This document shows positions 21,797-32,381 of a stretch of 51,233 bases of DNA, in pieces. The stretch's first letter is position 1, and each line of letters opens with the position of its first letter. The stretch spans positions 1,529,874 through 1,581,106 of the forward strand of contig JAESIW010000207.1 of the NCBI GenBank assembly GCA_016802295.1, in the 5' to 3' direction. The notes below the pieces were generated by a model. It ran no database searches and was not told the DNA's origin. It saw nothing but the letters and a program-made list of their open reading frames with translations. Position numbers and translations under genes: made by a program. This DNA comes from Brachionus rotundiformis (lineage: Eukaryota; Rotifera; Eurotatoria; Ploima; Brachionidae).

Positions 21797-24171
21797 ATGA
21801 TAAGTCAAAACAAATTAAGGGCAGCAGTGATGAAAAATGATTTGATAGGAATTGGGAACCGGTACCGCGAGATCCTCAAGTATTATGGTTCTAGTCTGTC
21901 CTATCCAGTGGTTTTAAAGAATACCCGAACTTTATCTCATCAGGCCTCGTTGCCCAGGTTTCCAGTTCCTCAACTTCAGTCAACAGTTGGCAAGTATCTG
22001 ACTGCTGTTAAACCTCTGTTAGACAATAATGAATACGAAGCAACGCATCAAGTAATTAGATTCAATTTAAATATAATTAATTAAAATATTTACCAAAGGC
22101 TGCAATGAAATTATTGAACAGTGCTGAAGCCCAGAAGCTTCAAAGTTTATTAGTAGAAAAATCAAAAAAATCAGATAGTTGGGTATTATTTTAAATTAAA
22201 ATTAAAAGTACCAATAATTAATGTGGAAAAAAATGGTACTTTGAATATAAACAGTTAAAAATAGATAGTTAATTAGATAGCTGATTGGTGGTATGATAAA
22301 GTTTATCTTGAGCCACGGTGCAGTTTACCAATAGTAATTAATCCAGGAAGTATTTATCCTCAGGCTGAATATCGTAATTTGGATGAACAGCTTCAGTTTG
22401 CCACTAAGTACATTTTAGGAATGCTTAACTTTAAGTCTTTGCTTGACAAGTAGATCAAAATGTTTTTCCAAATTATTAAAATTGAATTTTTTGCCTATTA
22501 GCCAAGAGTTTCCAGTTGAAAAATCCGGCGACTCTTTCTTTTGTATGGACCAATATTACAAACTTATTGGAACTTGTCGCGTTCCTAAAAAAGACAAAGA
22601 TTTGCTCAAATTAATGCCAACTCATAAATTTGACTTGTCCAAAAACAACCATGTTATAGTGCTCCACAACAATAGAGTAATAAGATAAATTATTAAGATT
22701 GTTATTAATTGTTTTAGTTTTTTTCACTGAGAGTGATTGATCCGTACACTGGCTTGAATCTCGATCCAAGCGAAATTTACCAAAATTTAAGATGCATTGT
22801 CGAACAATCAAAAGAAGTGGATGAATTTGGAATTGGTATACTAACTGCTGATGAAAGAGACTTGTGGGCAAGCTCATATGAAATCTTAAATAAAAGTAAA
22901 TAGATATATCTATTTTGAGAAATTTATTTTTATCTATTTTAGATGAAAATAATAAAAAAAATTTTGAATCAATTCAAAATAGCTTGTTTGTTCTGTGCTT
23001 GGATACTAAGGACGGTTCAGTAGAAGGATACACAGACAAAAAAGCATCGGATGCAGCGCAAATTCTTCACGGAAACAAACAATTTAGTTCTAATCGTTGG
23101 TTTGACAAGACTGTTCAAGTTGTTCACCGCATTAACTACACATTAAATAAAATCATGATTAAAAATAAATTTTTTTTAGGCAATTATTGGTACAAATGGT
23201 GTTTGGGGCACTAATTTTGAGCATACCGTAGCCGAAGCGGTACCACACGCTGTAATGAATGATCACATTTATAGATACATGTAGACATTAGAAAATTTTA
23301 ATTATATTACATTTATCTTTTATTTAAAGTAAAAATAATTTAATCAATTTTGATGGACAGAAATCTATGGATCTCTATAAAGAGCTTGTGTTCCAAGTAC
23401 CAGATGAATTAAAAGATCAAATTGTAAAATCAAAAAAAAATTTGAATAGGTAAAATAAAGATATTTGAATGCTTTAAGTGTATTTATTTGTTTTTAAGTC
23501 AAATTGATAATTTGGATTTGTATGTCCTAAATTTTGACTCGTTTGGAAAAAATTTTCCAAAGTCACAGAAAGTAAGTCCAGACGCTTTTGTTCAAATAGC
23601 GTTCCAGTTGGCTTTCTATCGAACACATAACAAGATGGGAAATGCTTATGAAAGTGGTAGTTTGAGAAAGTTTCATCTAGGCCGTACCGAAGTTATTCGG
23701 GCCAGTTCGATGGAAACTTTGGATTTTTTAAAATCGATGGCAAATTCAAATACTGAAAATGATGTCAGAACTGAGCTGTTGATCAGAGCAATCAAAGGAC
23801 AGCGACTCTTGACTGTGAATGCAATGAACAATGAGTCATTTGACAAGCACTTTTTTGGTCTCAAACAAATTGCTCTGGAAAATGGAATAGCCTTGCCTGA
23901 GTTATTTGATGACAGTGGATACAAAAAAGCAAGTTACTATTATTTGTCAACTAGTCAAGTACCGAGTAAATTTGAGGCGGTGACAACATTTGGGCCTTTG
24001 GTTGACGATGGTTATGGAACTTGCTATAACATAATGGAGACTAAAATTTTGTTTGGCATTAGTTGTTACAAGTCGTGCCCAGTCACAAATTCAAAAAATT
24101 TTGCTGAAAATTTAAAAAATGCACTCTTGGATTGCCAAGCTCTTTTGACAAAATTTAGATCCAAATTATAA
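21797..24171 (+). CDS. CRAT: Carnitine O-acetyltransferase with peroxisomal SKL signal
   Basis: Nine exons (21797-22051, 22099-22182, 22277-22449, 22502-22676, 22718-22895, 22943-23118, 23180-23280, 23330-23449, 23499-24171) give 644 residues. The enzyme reversibly moves acetyl and short acyl groups between CoA and carnitine. Family marks in order are LPRFPVPQLQ, CMDQYYKLIGTCRVP, NRWFDKT, FEHT with the likely catalytic histidine at about residue 362, YESGSLRKFHLGRTE.IR, STSQVPSK, and FGPLVDDGYGTCYN.ME. The protein ends RSKL*, a canonical type 1 peroxisomal signal (vertebrate CRAT ends AKL). I see no strong mitochondrial presequence. Carnitine/choline acyltransferases are similar to each other; the STS and RTE-type carnitine pocket residues favour CRAT over choline acetyltransferase or octanoyltransferase. 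Confidence 0.9.
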
Positions 24172-24394
24172 TCTAATAGTATTTAGATTTCTTGCTTATA
24201 TAATTAATTTTGTTGATTTTAAATTTCATTTTTTTAATTGATTAAAAAGACTTGAATTAAGTTAATAAATTATTTTATATCTATTTAAATCTTTCAGTTT
24301 TTAATTTATAATTTCTAAATTTATTTTTATTTAAGTTTATAAAAGTATTAAACGAATCAATTTTAGATTATTTACTTAAAAACAATTTAATATA
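24172..24394. other. Intergenic, AT-rich
   Basis: 3' flank of the carnitine acetyltransferase gene; no feature recognised before the LINE fragment begins. Confidence 0.4.
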
Positions 24395-24560
24395 CACATT
24401 ACAGTACGGTTTCTTACCAAAAAAGTCATGTCTGACCAATTTATTGGAAACTTTATACAGATTTCCAAAAGGAAAATCAAATATCAAATTTTTGTTTTTT
24501 TTAGGCCTGAAAAAGTATTCTTGGTCAGTCAAACTTTTTACAGATACTCTCTACTTTGCA
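24395..24560 (+). mobile_element. CR1/Jockey-like LINE reverse-transcriptase fragment
   Basis: A short open stretch reads QYGFLPKKSCLTNLLETL, the N-terminal reverse-transcriptase motif of CR1/L2/Jockey-type retrotransposons (usually QxGF..G.SC..NL). It is truncated on both sides and runs into the repeat at 24563. Confidence 0.6.
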
Positions 24561-24562
24561 TT

Positions 24563-24679
24563 AAACTTAGCCATTTGATCAATAAGATCAACTCCCACTT
24601 TGTTTGAATTGTAGTCATGGACAACATTTGTTTTTTACTTGAGTAATAATTAGTCTTCTGGTTCTACATAGACTGTGTC
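24563..24679 (+). repeat. Direct repeat copy 1 (about 117 bp)
   Basis: Nearly identical to 24997-25114 except for a few bases near its start. Copy 1 lies just outside the left inverted-repeat arm and copy 2 lies inside it; the right arm carries only one matching copy, at about 38112-38228. Confidence 0.8.
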
Positions 24680-24787
24680 ATTTTTGCCTTCACATTTTCA
24701 ACAAAAATTTGTCGCTTTATAATTACCACATAAACGAATTTGACAAGGTACACGTTTAGGGGATAAATTCTCTTGATTTTCTTGACT

Positions 24788-26276
24788 CAGGAGCCTTTTA
24801 GGGGTGCCAAAAGACGATCGAACCGAAGTTTTTTTGTAACTAATTTTTATTTTTCTAATAAGCTTGAAAAAATCTCGCCTTGATATAATGCATTTATTGA
24901 TATTTTTGTATAGAATCCAGCTACTGGTGCAAGCTTAATTAATGATATTATAAAATACTTGCATTGGCCAGCGTCTTGTTGCAGCTTTTATCAAATAAAA
25001 CTTAGCCATTTTATAAATAAGATCAACTCCCACTTTGTTTGAATTGTAGTCATGGACAACATTTGTTTTTTACTTGAGTAATAATTAGTCTTCTGGTTCT
25101 ACATAGACTGTGTCGTGAAACGAACTGATCAATGAAACATTTTTTCATGCTTGCCTTGGTAAATATTTAGTAAAATACCTGTATCGTGCTCATACACAAG
25201 GCTGAAAGAATGTCATTTTCGAAGAAATCAATTCATCTTAATCTTAGTCAATTTATCTTAATTAGACTAAAAATCAAACATTTTTAAAAAAAGATTTTTA
25301 TTTTAAAAAATGGAATCAAAGCAGTCATCATAACAACATCTAATGATATATAGATACTTTTTTCTTTTTCCTGATTTTGTATAAAAAGTTAAAATAGTTA
25401 AATTAGCTAAATTAGTTAAATTGGTTAAATTAGTTAAATAAGAAGGGTATAAATACCGGATGATTTCGGTACTACTTCATTTCATTTTTTAAAATTAAAA
25501 TTTTTAGAAAAAGATTTTTATTTAAAAAAAATGGAATAAAAAAGCAGTCACCATAACTCTGCCGATCCGCAGGTCCCAAGCCCTGATGAAAAAAGAGGAG
25601 GGTGGTGGCAGCCAGATGCATCGCATGTGCATGTGGTCTTTCACGTAGTCTGCAGAAGAGCTGTATGGCGGGTACATAGGCCTACGGGTCTTTGTCCAAG
25701 TCTTGTCGTATGAGGGCGCCGCTGGCTTCGACCATCTCCCAGTATAGAATCCGAAAGGAGCGAGAATCTGCTGTACAGCTGACCCTCTGCAGACAGTACG
25801 TAACTTTGGAAGCCTTAAGTTAAGACTTTTTCTCAATTGAAAGAGAGAAGTCGCTTGGTTTGTGGTTCCAAGCTAGTCTAAATAGTTGCCGAGTTCGCAG
25901 CCTTGTGCTCGGATGAGTGGCGCTGTTTATGATGAACGTCCCACTGGCTTCTTAGGGAAAGACGCCGTCATAACTCTGCCAAAGCCGGTCCCAAGCCCGG
26001 TTGTGAAAAGAGGAGGGTGACAACAAATTATTCATTTTGACTAAATTTATATTATAATTTCTAAAAAATATTGAGCCAGCTACCAGAAAAAAAGTATAAT
26101 TTACTGACTCCCTGGAAAATAAAGAGAAATACTCTTTTATTTTCTCTTATTATTAAGTATTATTATTTTATTTCACTTAAATTTTCTGGTGTATGTTGTC
26201 AGTGCATGATAACCTTGTTTAGAAAAATACAAGAATGAGCTTGAGAGAGCTTAAGGAAGAGCCAATAAGTTGATTC
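24788..26276 (+). repeat. Left arm of long inverted repeat
   Basis: About 1.49 kb that is almost the exact reverse complement of about 36947-38439. I aligned several stretches by eye: the start at 24790-24990, the central 25300-25560, the GC-richer core 25552-26025 and the end 26190-26276. They differ only at a few short indels. The core has two copies of ATAACTCTGCC...GGTCCCAAGCCC...AGAGGAGGGTG about 415 bases apart. No long ORF lies in the arm; the minus frame at 25522-25836 is not supported as a gene. It is probably an unclassified, non-autonomous mobile element. Confidence 0.9.
25390..25442 (+). repeat. Short tandem repeat of TTAAATTAGC-like units
   Basis: Units of about 10-12 bases (variants of AGTTAAATTGG) occur in tandem and are mirrored at 37792-37848 in the right arm. 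A shorter version occurs at about 38550-38590. Confidence 0.7.
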
Positions 26277-26560
26277 CAGAAGATTAAGAGGTGATCTAAT
26301 CCACATGTACAAATTGGTAAGCAATTATGAAAGAATTTAATTTAATAAAGGAAAAATTTCAGTATAAACACTAAACCTAACAGTGGAAGATATGAATTGA
26401 GTAGAAATAGATATTGTTTAACATGTGAAAGAATATAAAATTGTCTTCCGAGTAGTAACTTTTTTCCAATAAGAGTCATGAATTGATTGAATGCAAAGAA
26501 TCTAAATGATTTCTGAGCGAAACTTGATGGTTGGATGGCGAAATCGGGCTATGTTTAGAT
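26277..26560 (+). mobile_element. CR1/L2-like LINE C-terminal relic
   Basis: Begins with RRLRGDLIHMYKLV, the typical near-terminal motif of CR1/L2-type LINE proteins, followed by pieces of the end domain (FFPIRVMN, NLNDF.AKLD) broken by stops. It abuts the end of the left inverted-repeat arm. Confidence 0.65.
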
Positions 26561-26708
26561 AACCCTTAACCTAAAATTTAAACTACTGTTACTACTATTA
26601 CATAAATAAACCAAGTAGTTAAACTCATTTAATATTAAAATCTAATTTTTTTACGTAAAATTTATTTTAATAAATAGTTAATTTGGATATAATTTACTCA
26701 AAAATAAT

Positions 26709-29700
26709 TTATTTATTTATTAGTTCTGCTCTGTACATTTTTGCCTTCTCAATTAAAGTTTTCTGAGTCGAAGGGTCGCATTTTCCTATAACAATATTTA
26801 TTTGCTGCAAGTCCTTTTTCTGATAAGCCAGATCAAGAGCATCTGCCAGACACCTAAATTATAAATTAATTAAACTTAATTTTTAATTTTTGATCAAAAG
26901 TTCAACTTCATTTTTATTAGACAATTGAATCTATTCTCAGGAGCGACCTTTGGAAAGTATTTCTTTGCTTCTTGGACACAATTAACTTCCATGCAATAAG
27001 TTACAAACGGCTCGTAGCCGATTGGGGATTTTTTTGACTTCGAAAATTTTTCCAATTCATCCCAACAGGAGCCTTTTGCCAAATTTTTCACCTTCAAATG
27101 CCACCACGCTTCACTTGAGTCAGAAATTTTGAATTCTTTGCGCAACTTTTCCACTTCATCGAACATCTTAAGCCTTATCAAATCGGCTAGAGTCTCGAAC
27201 AAACTTTTACCATCAAACTTTTTTCCATAACTCTTTTCCAAATTCATTTGAATTTTAATCAATTTAATCTCATCATTCAATAGCTGATCATAATATTTAT
27301 AATTATTAAAATCAATTTAATTAATAATTAAAATTAGTTTATTTACATTAGTGTTGAAGACCTCTTTGTTAGCATAGAGACGTTTAGCCTCGTCAAACAT
27401 CTGTATTTTTTGGTCAACTCTCTAACTCAAATTAAGATTTAATTAAAATAAATTTTTACTTAAATACCTGTTGCTTTAGAGCGACTTTAATTAATGAACA
27501 AACTTGTTCTCCTATCAAGTTTTCTTGATTAAGTATATCATTAAATTCATTAAGGTTTTCTTCCTCTTGACACTTTTGTCTAAAGTACTGCAGCATCAAA
27601 TCAAAAGCGGTCGAGTATTTCTTGCTCAAGTCCTTCATAAAGTCGGACACGTTATTAAATTTGCTCTGGTACCAGAAAAGCACCATGTAAACTTAAACAA
27701 ATATTATTAAAATTTTAATCAAAAAACATATTTAATTGAATATTTGAATTTAATCAATTATATAAATACTTTGGTAAAAATTTAACCATATCTAATTAAA
27801 TTAAGGAAATAAATTTATTTATTTGCTGCAATTGGATTTAATATTTTTATGATTAGAAAAAGTTTATTGAAAAAAAATTTACTTAGATCAGTGTCGCCAC
27901 TTTCCATGGCTTTTTTGATGGCCAACTCAGGCATGTCTATTTCAATATAAAGCGGAACCTGTTCGGACGCTTTAATCTCATAATCTAATAGCTAAAAATA
28001 AATATAGATAAATTTTTGTTTGTGATTATTAAAGCTGAAATAACCCTGATAGCTAGTCCAGAGCGTCCAGCACTTATTGCTCGCCTGGCAATTTCAGCAT
28101 ATGAAATACCGGGCGTATCGCCCAATTTAGACTTTATCATCGCAGCTATCTGATTGTCCTCAACATCAGTTTGTGATACTTTGTACAAAGCCCAGTTAGA
28201 CAAAATTTTAACAATACCCTCTTCATCAGTCATATTAAGGTATTTACATATTTCAATTGCCAGAGCAAAATGTCGCCTGGTAATGAGTCGGTTTATGACC
28301 ACGCTTGGACTCAGGGCCTCATATTCAAGATAAGTGAGAGGCAGCCCGATTTGAGCATGTCTTATGGCATTAAGAACTCGGATTGTTTGGCACATTTTCA
28401 CATATGAGCTGGCATTGGCATAGTCGTCAAAATAGCGACCAAATAAAGCAGCTCGAAGTATTTCAGCTTGGTATTTTGGATCAAATTCGTGTGGTGCTGC
28501 TTGTATACAATTGGCAATTGCGTCCTCTAGAGAACCTTTTTCTTTTATTGATCTAATATATTCTTCTGCTTTTTGATTCTTATTCTTATAAAAAGCCATG
28601 GATGCTTCGAACAATGCCGATGAGGCATCAAATGAGGCTATTTCGAAGATGTCTCTTAAGGTCTTGGGAACAGCTTGTAAAAGCATGTTTGTTGTTGATG
28701 TCAGTACTCTAACTCCGTCAAGTTCTTGCACCAGACAACATGGCGGAGAATAATATCTTGAATTATATCAAAATAAAAATAAATTTAGATCATAAATTTT
28801 ATTACATTTCTAAATGGTTTTTTAAGTCATCACTGCCCAATGGAATTAAATACAAGTTGTCCCAGAGAACTACAATGGCCCTGTTGGATACCCAAGCAAT
28901 GTCTAGTGCAGTTTCTGAACTATCTGCCTTATATTTGTGAATAATCCGGCTTAGTTCGCTGTTACAAACTAACAGGTATCCAGTGTCTGTGTTTAGGGTG
29001 ACAAAGTCGTGACCAAAAGATACACATATTTTTTTAATTGAGTTGTACTCTACGCCGAAATTAATTTTCTTAAAAACATGTCAAAACTAAATAAATATTT
29101 ACTCCAAATGGTAAGAATACTAGTGATTGTGGAACACCACCAAGAACAATTTGGTACAGTTCGGTTTGTCTAGAAGCCAGAATGAAGCAGTTTTTGTCTG
29201 TTGATATAACACACCAGCTGTCGAGCTCACCGGAACCTGGAATATCAGGAAACTGCTGTATCTTTGGATCATAGACGTCTTTGACCAAAATTAACTTATT
29301 TTTGGCGCTTAGAATCACACATCCTGTTGCATAGGAACCAGTGTAGCTATTGGCAGTGTTAAATATCCTATAATCAATGGCTCGCGAGTCTTTGATCACA
29401 TTAAACATCATTTTATGCTGACCATATATTGAACGAATTTGGACTTCACCACTTTCGAAAATGATCATTAAGTCTTCACTCATTGTCCATCCGATTCCAA
29501 TTATCATCGATTTCTCCTCAAGTTGAAATGTTTTTATTGCATAACCAGACTGGGAATAAATCGATATCATGGGCCGAATATCAGACTTGTTCAGGTCACG
29601 TGTTAAAGCTAAAAAATTAGTTAAAAATTTAATTAATTCTGTAAATTAAAATCTTTTTTTTTGTACGAAATACGGCTTTTTTATCTTTTTAGTTGATAAA

Positions 29701-29987
29701 AAATAAATATGTTTTTAAAAAAGTTGACATAATTAACTATCAATAAATAATAATTATCAGAGCTATAAATTAATATTTTTGTGTAAATACTGATGAAAAA
29801 AATTAAAAATTTTTTTTCAATAAAATTTTAGAAATTTTAGGGATAAATTTATTATACCAATAGGGCCGCCAAAACTAGCCGCTTTTACCACTGAATTGTC
29901 TATATTCCATCTAAGATCATAAAACTCATTTTTCCTGAATATTTCACTTGTTTGATCCACATAGATCCAATTTTCAGTGTGACTCAT
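26709..29987 (-). CDS. VPS16: Vacuolar protein sorting-associated protein 16
   Basis: Core subunit of the HOPS and CORVET tethering complexes, which drive endosome-lysosome fusion. Nine exons read downward (29987-29858, 29608-29103, 29068-28806, 28756-28045, 27991-27883, 27691-27468, 27421-27347, 27283-26907, 26853-26709), all in phase, give 846 residues; the human protein has 839. The N-terminal propeller part has FGGPIA and IYS.SG, the linker has LVQELDGVRVLTS, and the helical Vps16 C-terminal domain has ISYAEIARRA, AIRLLDYE, AMESGDTDL and WDELEKFSKSKKSPIGYEPF, all family hallmarks. Introns are 36-192 bases. The start ATG at 29987 yields MSHTENW and lies 145 bases from the CIAPIN1 stop, so VPS16 is downstream of CIAPIN1 on the same strand. 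Confidence 0.96.
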
Positions 29988-30132
29988 CTTGATTAAATTT
30001 AGTTTAAAAAGCGATTAATTCATTAAACAGGCTATCGTTTTTTATAACGATTTAAGATAATAAATAAAAGTTAAAATTAAATAATTAAAATTTATTAATT
30101 GAAAAAACAGAAGAAATTTAGAGGTTTATTTT

Positions 30133-30894
30133 CTATAGATCTGATTTAGCAAGGCTTCCAGATAGCTGAACCTTTTCACCTGGTTTGAAAGCAGGCATGC
30201 CTAGGTATGGACAACTGGCGCATCTGAATGCATCACCCAAGTAACAACTTCCACAAGCCGATTTAACTGTCTCTTGGTTTTTCTTTTGAACTCCTAGCGC
30301 ATCGCTTTCAAGCTCTTCGGCCAAACCACAAGAGCAATTTTTGCATGCTTTTTTTTTGCCACTAGCCGATGTGCCACAGTCAAATTTGTCCACCATCTCA
30401 GGCTTCTTAAGATCAAGATCGTCCAATAAGTCATCTGTATTGATTAGATCATTATCTTGTATATCATTTGCATTAAATTGCCAAACTTTTTGAGAGGACT
30501 TGAAATTTAGCTTTCGTGTGGCACCAACTTCAAAGTTTGGTTTTTGAGCCACACAAAATGAGTCCTCTTTGACAAAATTTTGAAAACCATTCAATGTTAG
30601 CGTTGACTGTAAATTTTCACGATCAGATATCAAAATTTTTCCATTTGGTTTTAAAATTTTGAAATAAACTTCATAATTTAAATCTCCATTAAGTGATATA
30701 ATTAGATCATAAATTGGCACTGACGCTTCAATTTGAGTGGAATTTTTCACTTCAAATTTTTTGGTAGATCTTGATGGAATTTTGTTTACCAGTTGTTCAA
30801 GCTGGTCGGGCATCGAACTACCATTGTAGACCAGTAGAACATCCATGCCAGAGTCTACCTTGTTCAAAATGTTGTTCAAAGTTGTTTCGTTCAT
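30133..30894 (-). CDS. CIAPIN1: Anamorsin (CIAPIN1/Dre2), cytosolic Fe-S assembly
   Basis: Electron-transfer protein that works with the diflavin reductase NDOR1 in cytosolic iron-sulphur protein assembly. Single exon, 253 residues. The N-terminal half is a methyltransferase-like fold without catalytic motifs. The C-terminal CIAPIN1 domain carries the two cluster sites: C173, C184, C187, C189 (ending CKNCSCG) for the 2Fe-2S cluster, and the twin CX2C motif C214/C217 with C225/C228 (CGSCYLGDAFRCASCPY), followed by LGMPAFKPGE. The spacing from C173 to C184 is ten residues, slightly longer than the usual eight. Divergent from the G-patch gene, 178 bases between start codons. Confidence 0.96.
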   Translation of the reverse strand: MNETTLNNILNKVDSGMDVLLVYNGSSMPDQLEQLVNKIPSRSTKKFEVKNSTQIEASVPIYDLIISLNGDLNYEVYFKILKPNGKILISDRENLQSTLTLNGFQNFVKEDSFCVAQKPNFEVGATRKLNFKSSQKVWQFNANDIQDNDLINTDDLLDDLDLKKPEMVDKFDCGTSASGKKKACKNCSCGLAEELESDALGVQKKNQETVKSACGSCYLGDAFRCASCPYLGMPAFKPGEKVQLSGSLAKSDL

Positions 30895-31072
30895 TTTTTT
30901 TTCTAGTCACAAGATAAATGCATTAATTTTTTTATTATTTTAAATTTTTAATTTATAATAGCTGCGGTGGTGTCAACTTAGTTGAGAAATTGGAGCCTAA
31001 TTTCCCATTTTGCATGCAGGTAGAATTTTTGAACGAGTTTTTTATTTATTTATATATTTTATATGGAAAAAA

Positions 31073-31813
31073 ATGAAAAATTTTTCATCTAAATTTGCCG
31101 AGAACCAACTTAAAAAGTTTGGTTGGAAAGAAGGTAGCAAAAAATAGTCTTTTTGCCAAGTTAAATATTTAAAAAGGTGATGGCCTGGGCAGAAACAATC
31201 AAGGCACGTCCGAACCAGTCAAGGTATCACTAAAATTCGACACTGCCGGAGTTGGTTTTAACCTATCTGAACAATTTACCAATAATTGGTGGGAGAATTT
31301 GTTCGATGCCACATCAAAGGGGCTCGTTGATGCCGAGCAGCGAATTGGCAAAGAGGAAAAGAGAGAGAGTGTGCTCAACAGAAAGGAGTACTTTTATTCC
31401 CGGTTTCAGCAAGAAAGTGTTCTGGTAGGTGGACAAGAGATCAGAAAAGAAGATGAAAATAGAGAAGAGAAGGAAAAAAAAAGCAAAAAAGTGATAGAAG
31501 ATAAGCCAGCTAAAGTTGTGTCTGATGAGGAATTGTACAAATTATGTGAGGGTCGAACTGCCCACAAGTAATTTTAAATAATGACTGATTAGATGGCGTC
31601 TAAATGAGTAAAAGGGGAGCTCGACATGGTATAAAAATGAGTGCCAAACTAGCACGAATTGAAGAGCAAGAACGCCAGCTAGCCGAGAGCATGCTTCTTA
31701 AGCTAACAGAAGATAAAAATAAAAGAAAAATACAAGAATTGGAACGCCAATACAATCTGGATGAACCAAAAAAAATAAAAAAGAAAAAATCAAAAAAAAA
31801 TGAAATTGATTAA
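31073..31813 (+). CDS. GPATCH4: G-patch domain protein, GPATCH4-like
   Basis: Three exons, 31073-31133, 31177-31567 and 31615-31813, with introns of 43 and 47 bases, give 216 residues. The G-patch spans the first intron: KFAENQLKKFGWKEGDGLGRNNQG. It is followed by VSLKFDTAGVGFN...FTNNWWENLF, LYKLCEGRTAHKGARHGIKMSAKLARIEEQE and a lysine-rich tail. This order is specific to GPATCH4, a nucleolar protein whose G-patch recruits a DEAH-box helicase in rRNA and snRNA processing. The ATG at 31073 is chosen because the one at 31063 runs into a stop after nine codons. Confidence 0.92.
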
Positions 31814-32381
31814 TAAAAAATTAATTATTAATTTTAATGAATTTTTTTTTTTTATTTTTATATTTGAATATAAATTAATTTTTAATGCTTCATTTATAGT
31901 TGAGTGTCTATTAAAATTGACTTTGACTTTGACTTTGATCTCTTTGAACTTAACGAAAATTGTCAAATTTGTACTGATTTTCCAATGGTTGAGTAAAGAC
32001 AGCACTAATTCTGAAAATAAACATTATAAACCAAGAAAAAAGCTGCAAGCTTGACAATTATTTTAGACAGACAAGCTCTGAGTGCGACTACGAACAGTAA
32101 AAACTTCCAAAGTAAAAGATAGCTGCAAAACTTGGACAATATATTTGCTATTAAATTCATGAAATTTGTAAATGCCAATTAATAAAAAAGCATTATTTTT
32201 AGCTTTATTTTAATTTTTATAGTTATTTTAAATTTTAAAATAATAATATTTAAATAATATTAGTCTTGATTATTTTATATTTTTTGCTCAAGTTAAAATT
32301 TTAAATTCGGCATATTTATTTAATTTAATTGATAAACATCATTTTAAAAAAGTTCTCAAATAATTATCATTATCATTGTAT
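31814..32381. other. Convergent intergenic, AT-rich
   Basis: Between the G-patch gene (+) and the F-box/WD40 gene (-). A short hexamer repeat (TGACTT four times near 31918-31940) is the only pattern seen. Confidence 0.5.

Noticed and set aside
25522..25836. 104-residue minus-strand frame in the left inverted-repeat arm
   Set aside because: No start, splice or family support; the frame is broken in the right-arm copy (37357-37590 reads differently), so it is not under coding constraint.
25915..25985. Hammerhead-ribozyme-like string (ATGATGA ... GGGAAAGACGCCGTC) in the inverted-repeat arm, with complementary GGC/GCC and GTTTA/TAAC flanks
   Set aside because: The invariant first C of the CTGATGA core is A here, and the GAAA segment is followed by G instead of the expected stem III pairing base. 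Without covariance-model support it cannot be called.
30961..31020. Possible structured RNA or tRNA in the slightly GC-richer spacer between CIAPIN1 and GPATCH4
   Set aside because: No cloverleaf, no T-loop GGTTCRA box and no complementary acceptor ends could be found; nowhere in the window did I find a convincing tRNA.
31918..31940. TGACTT hexamer repeat as a nuclear-receptor or regulatory array
   Set aside because: Only about four short copies in an AT-rich convergent intergenic spacer; no promoter lies there.
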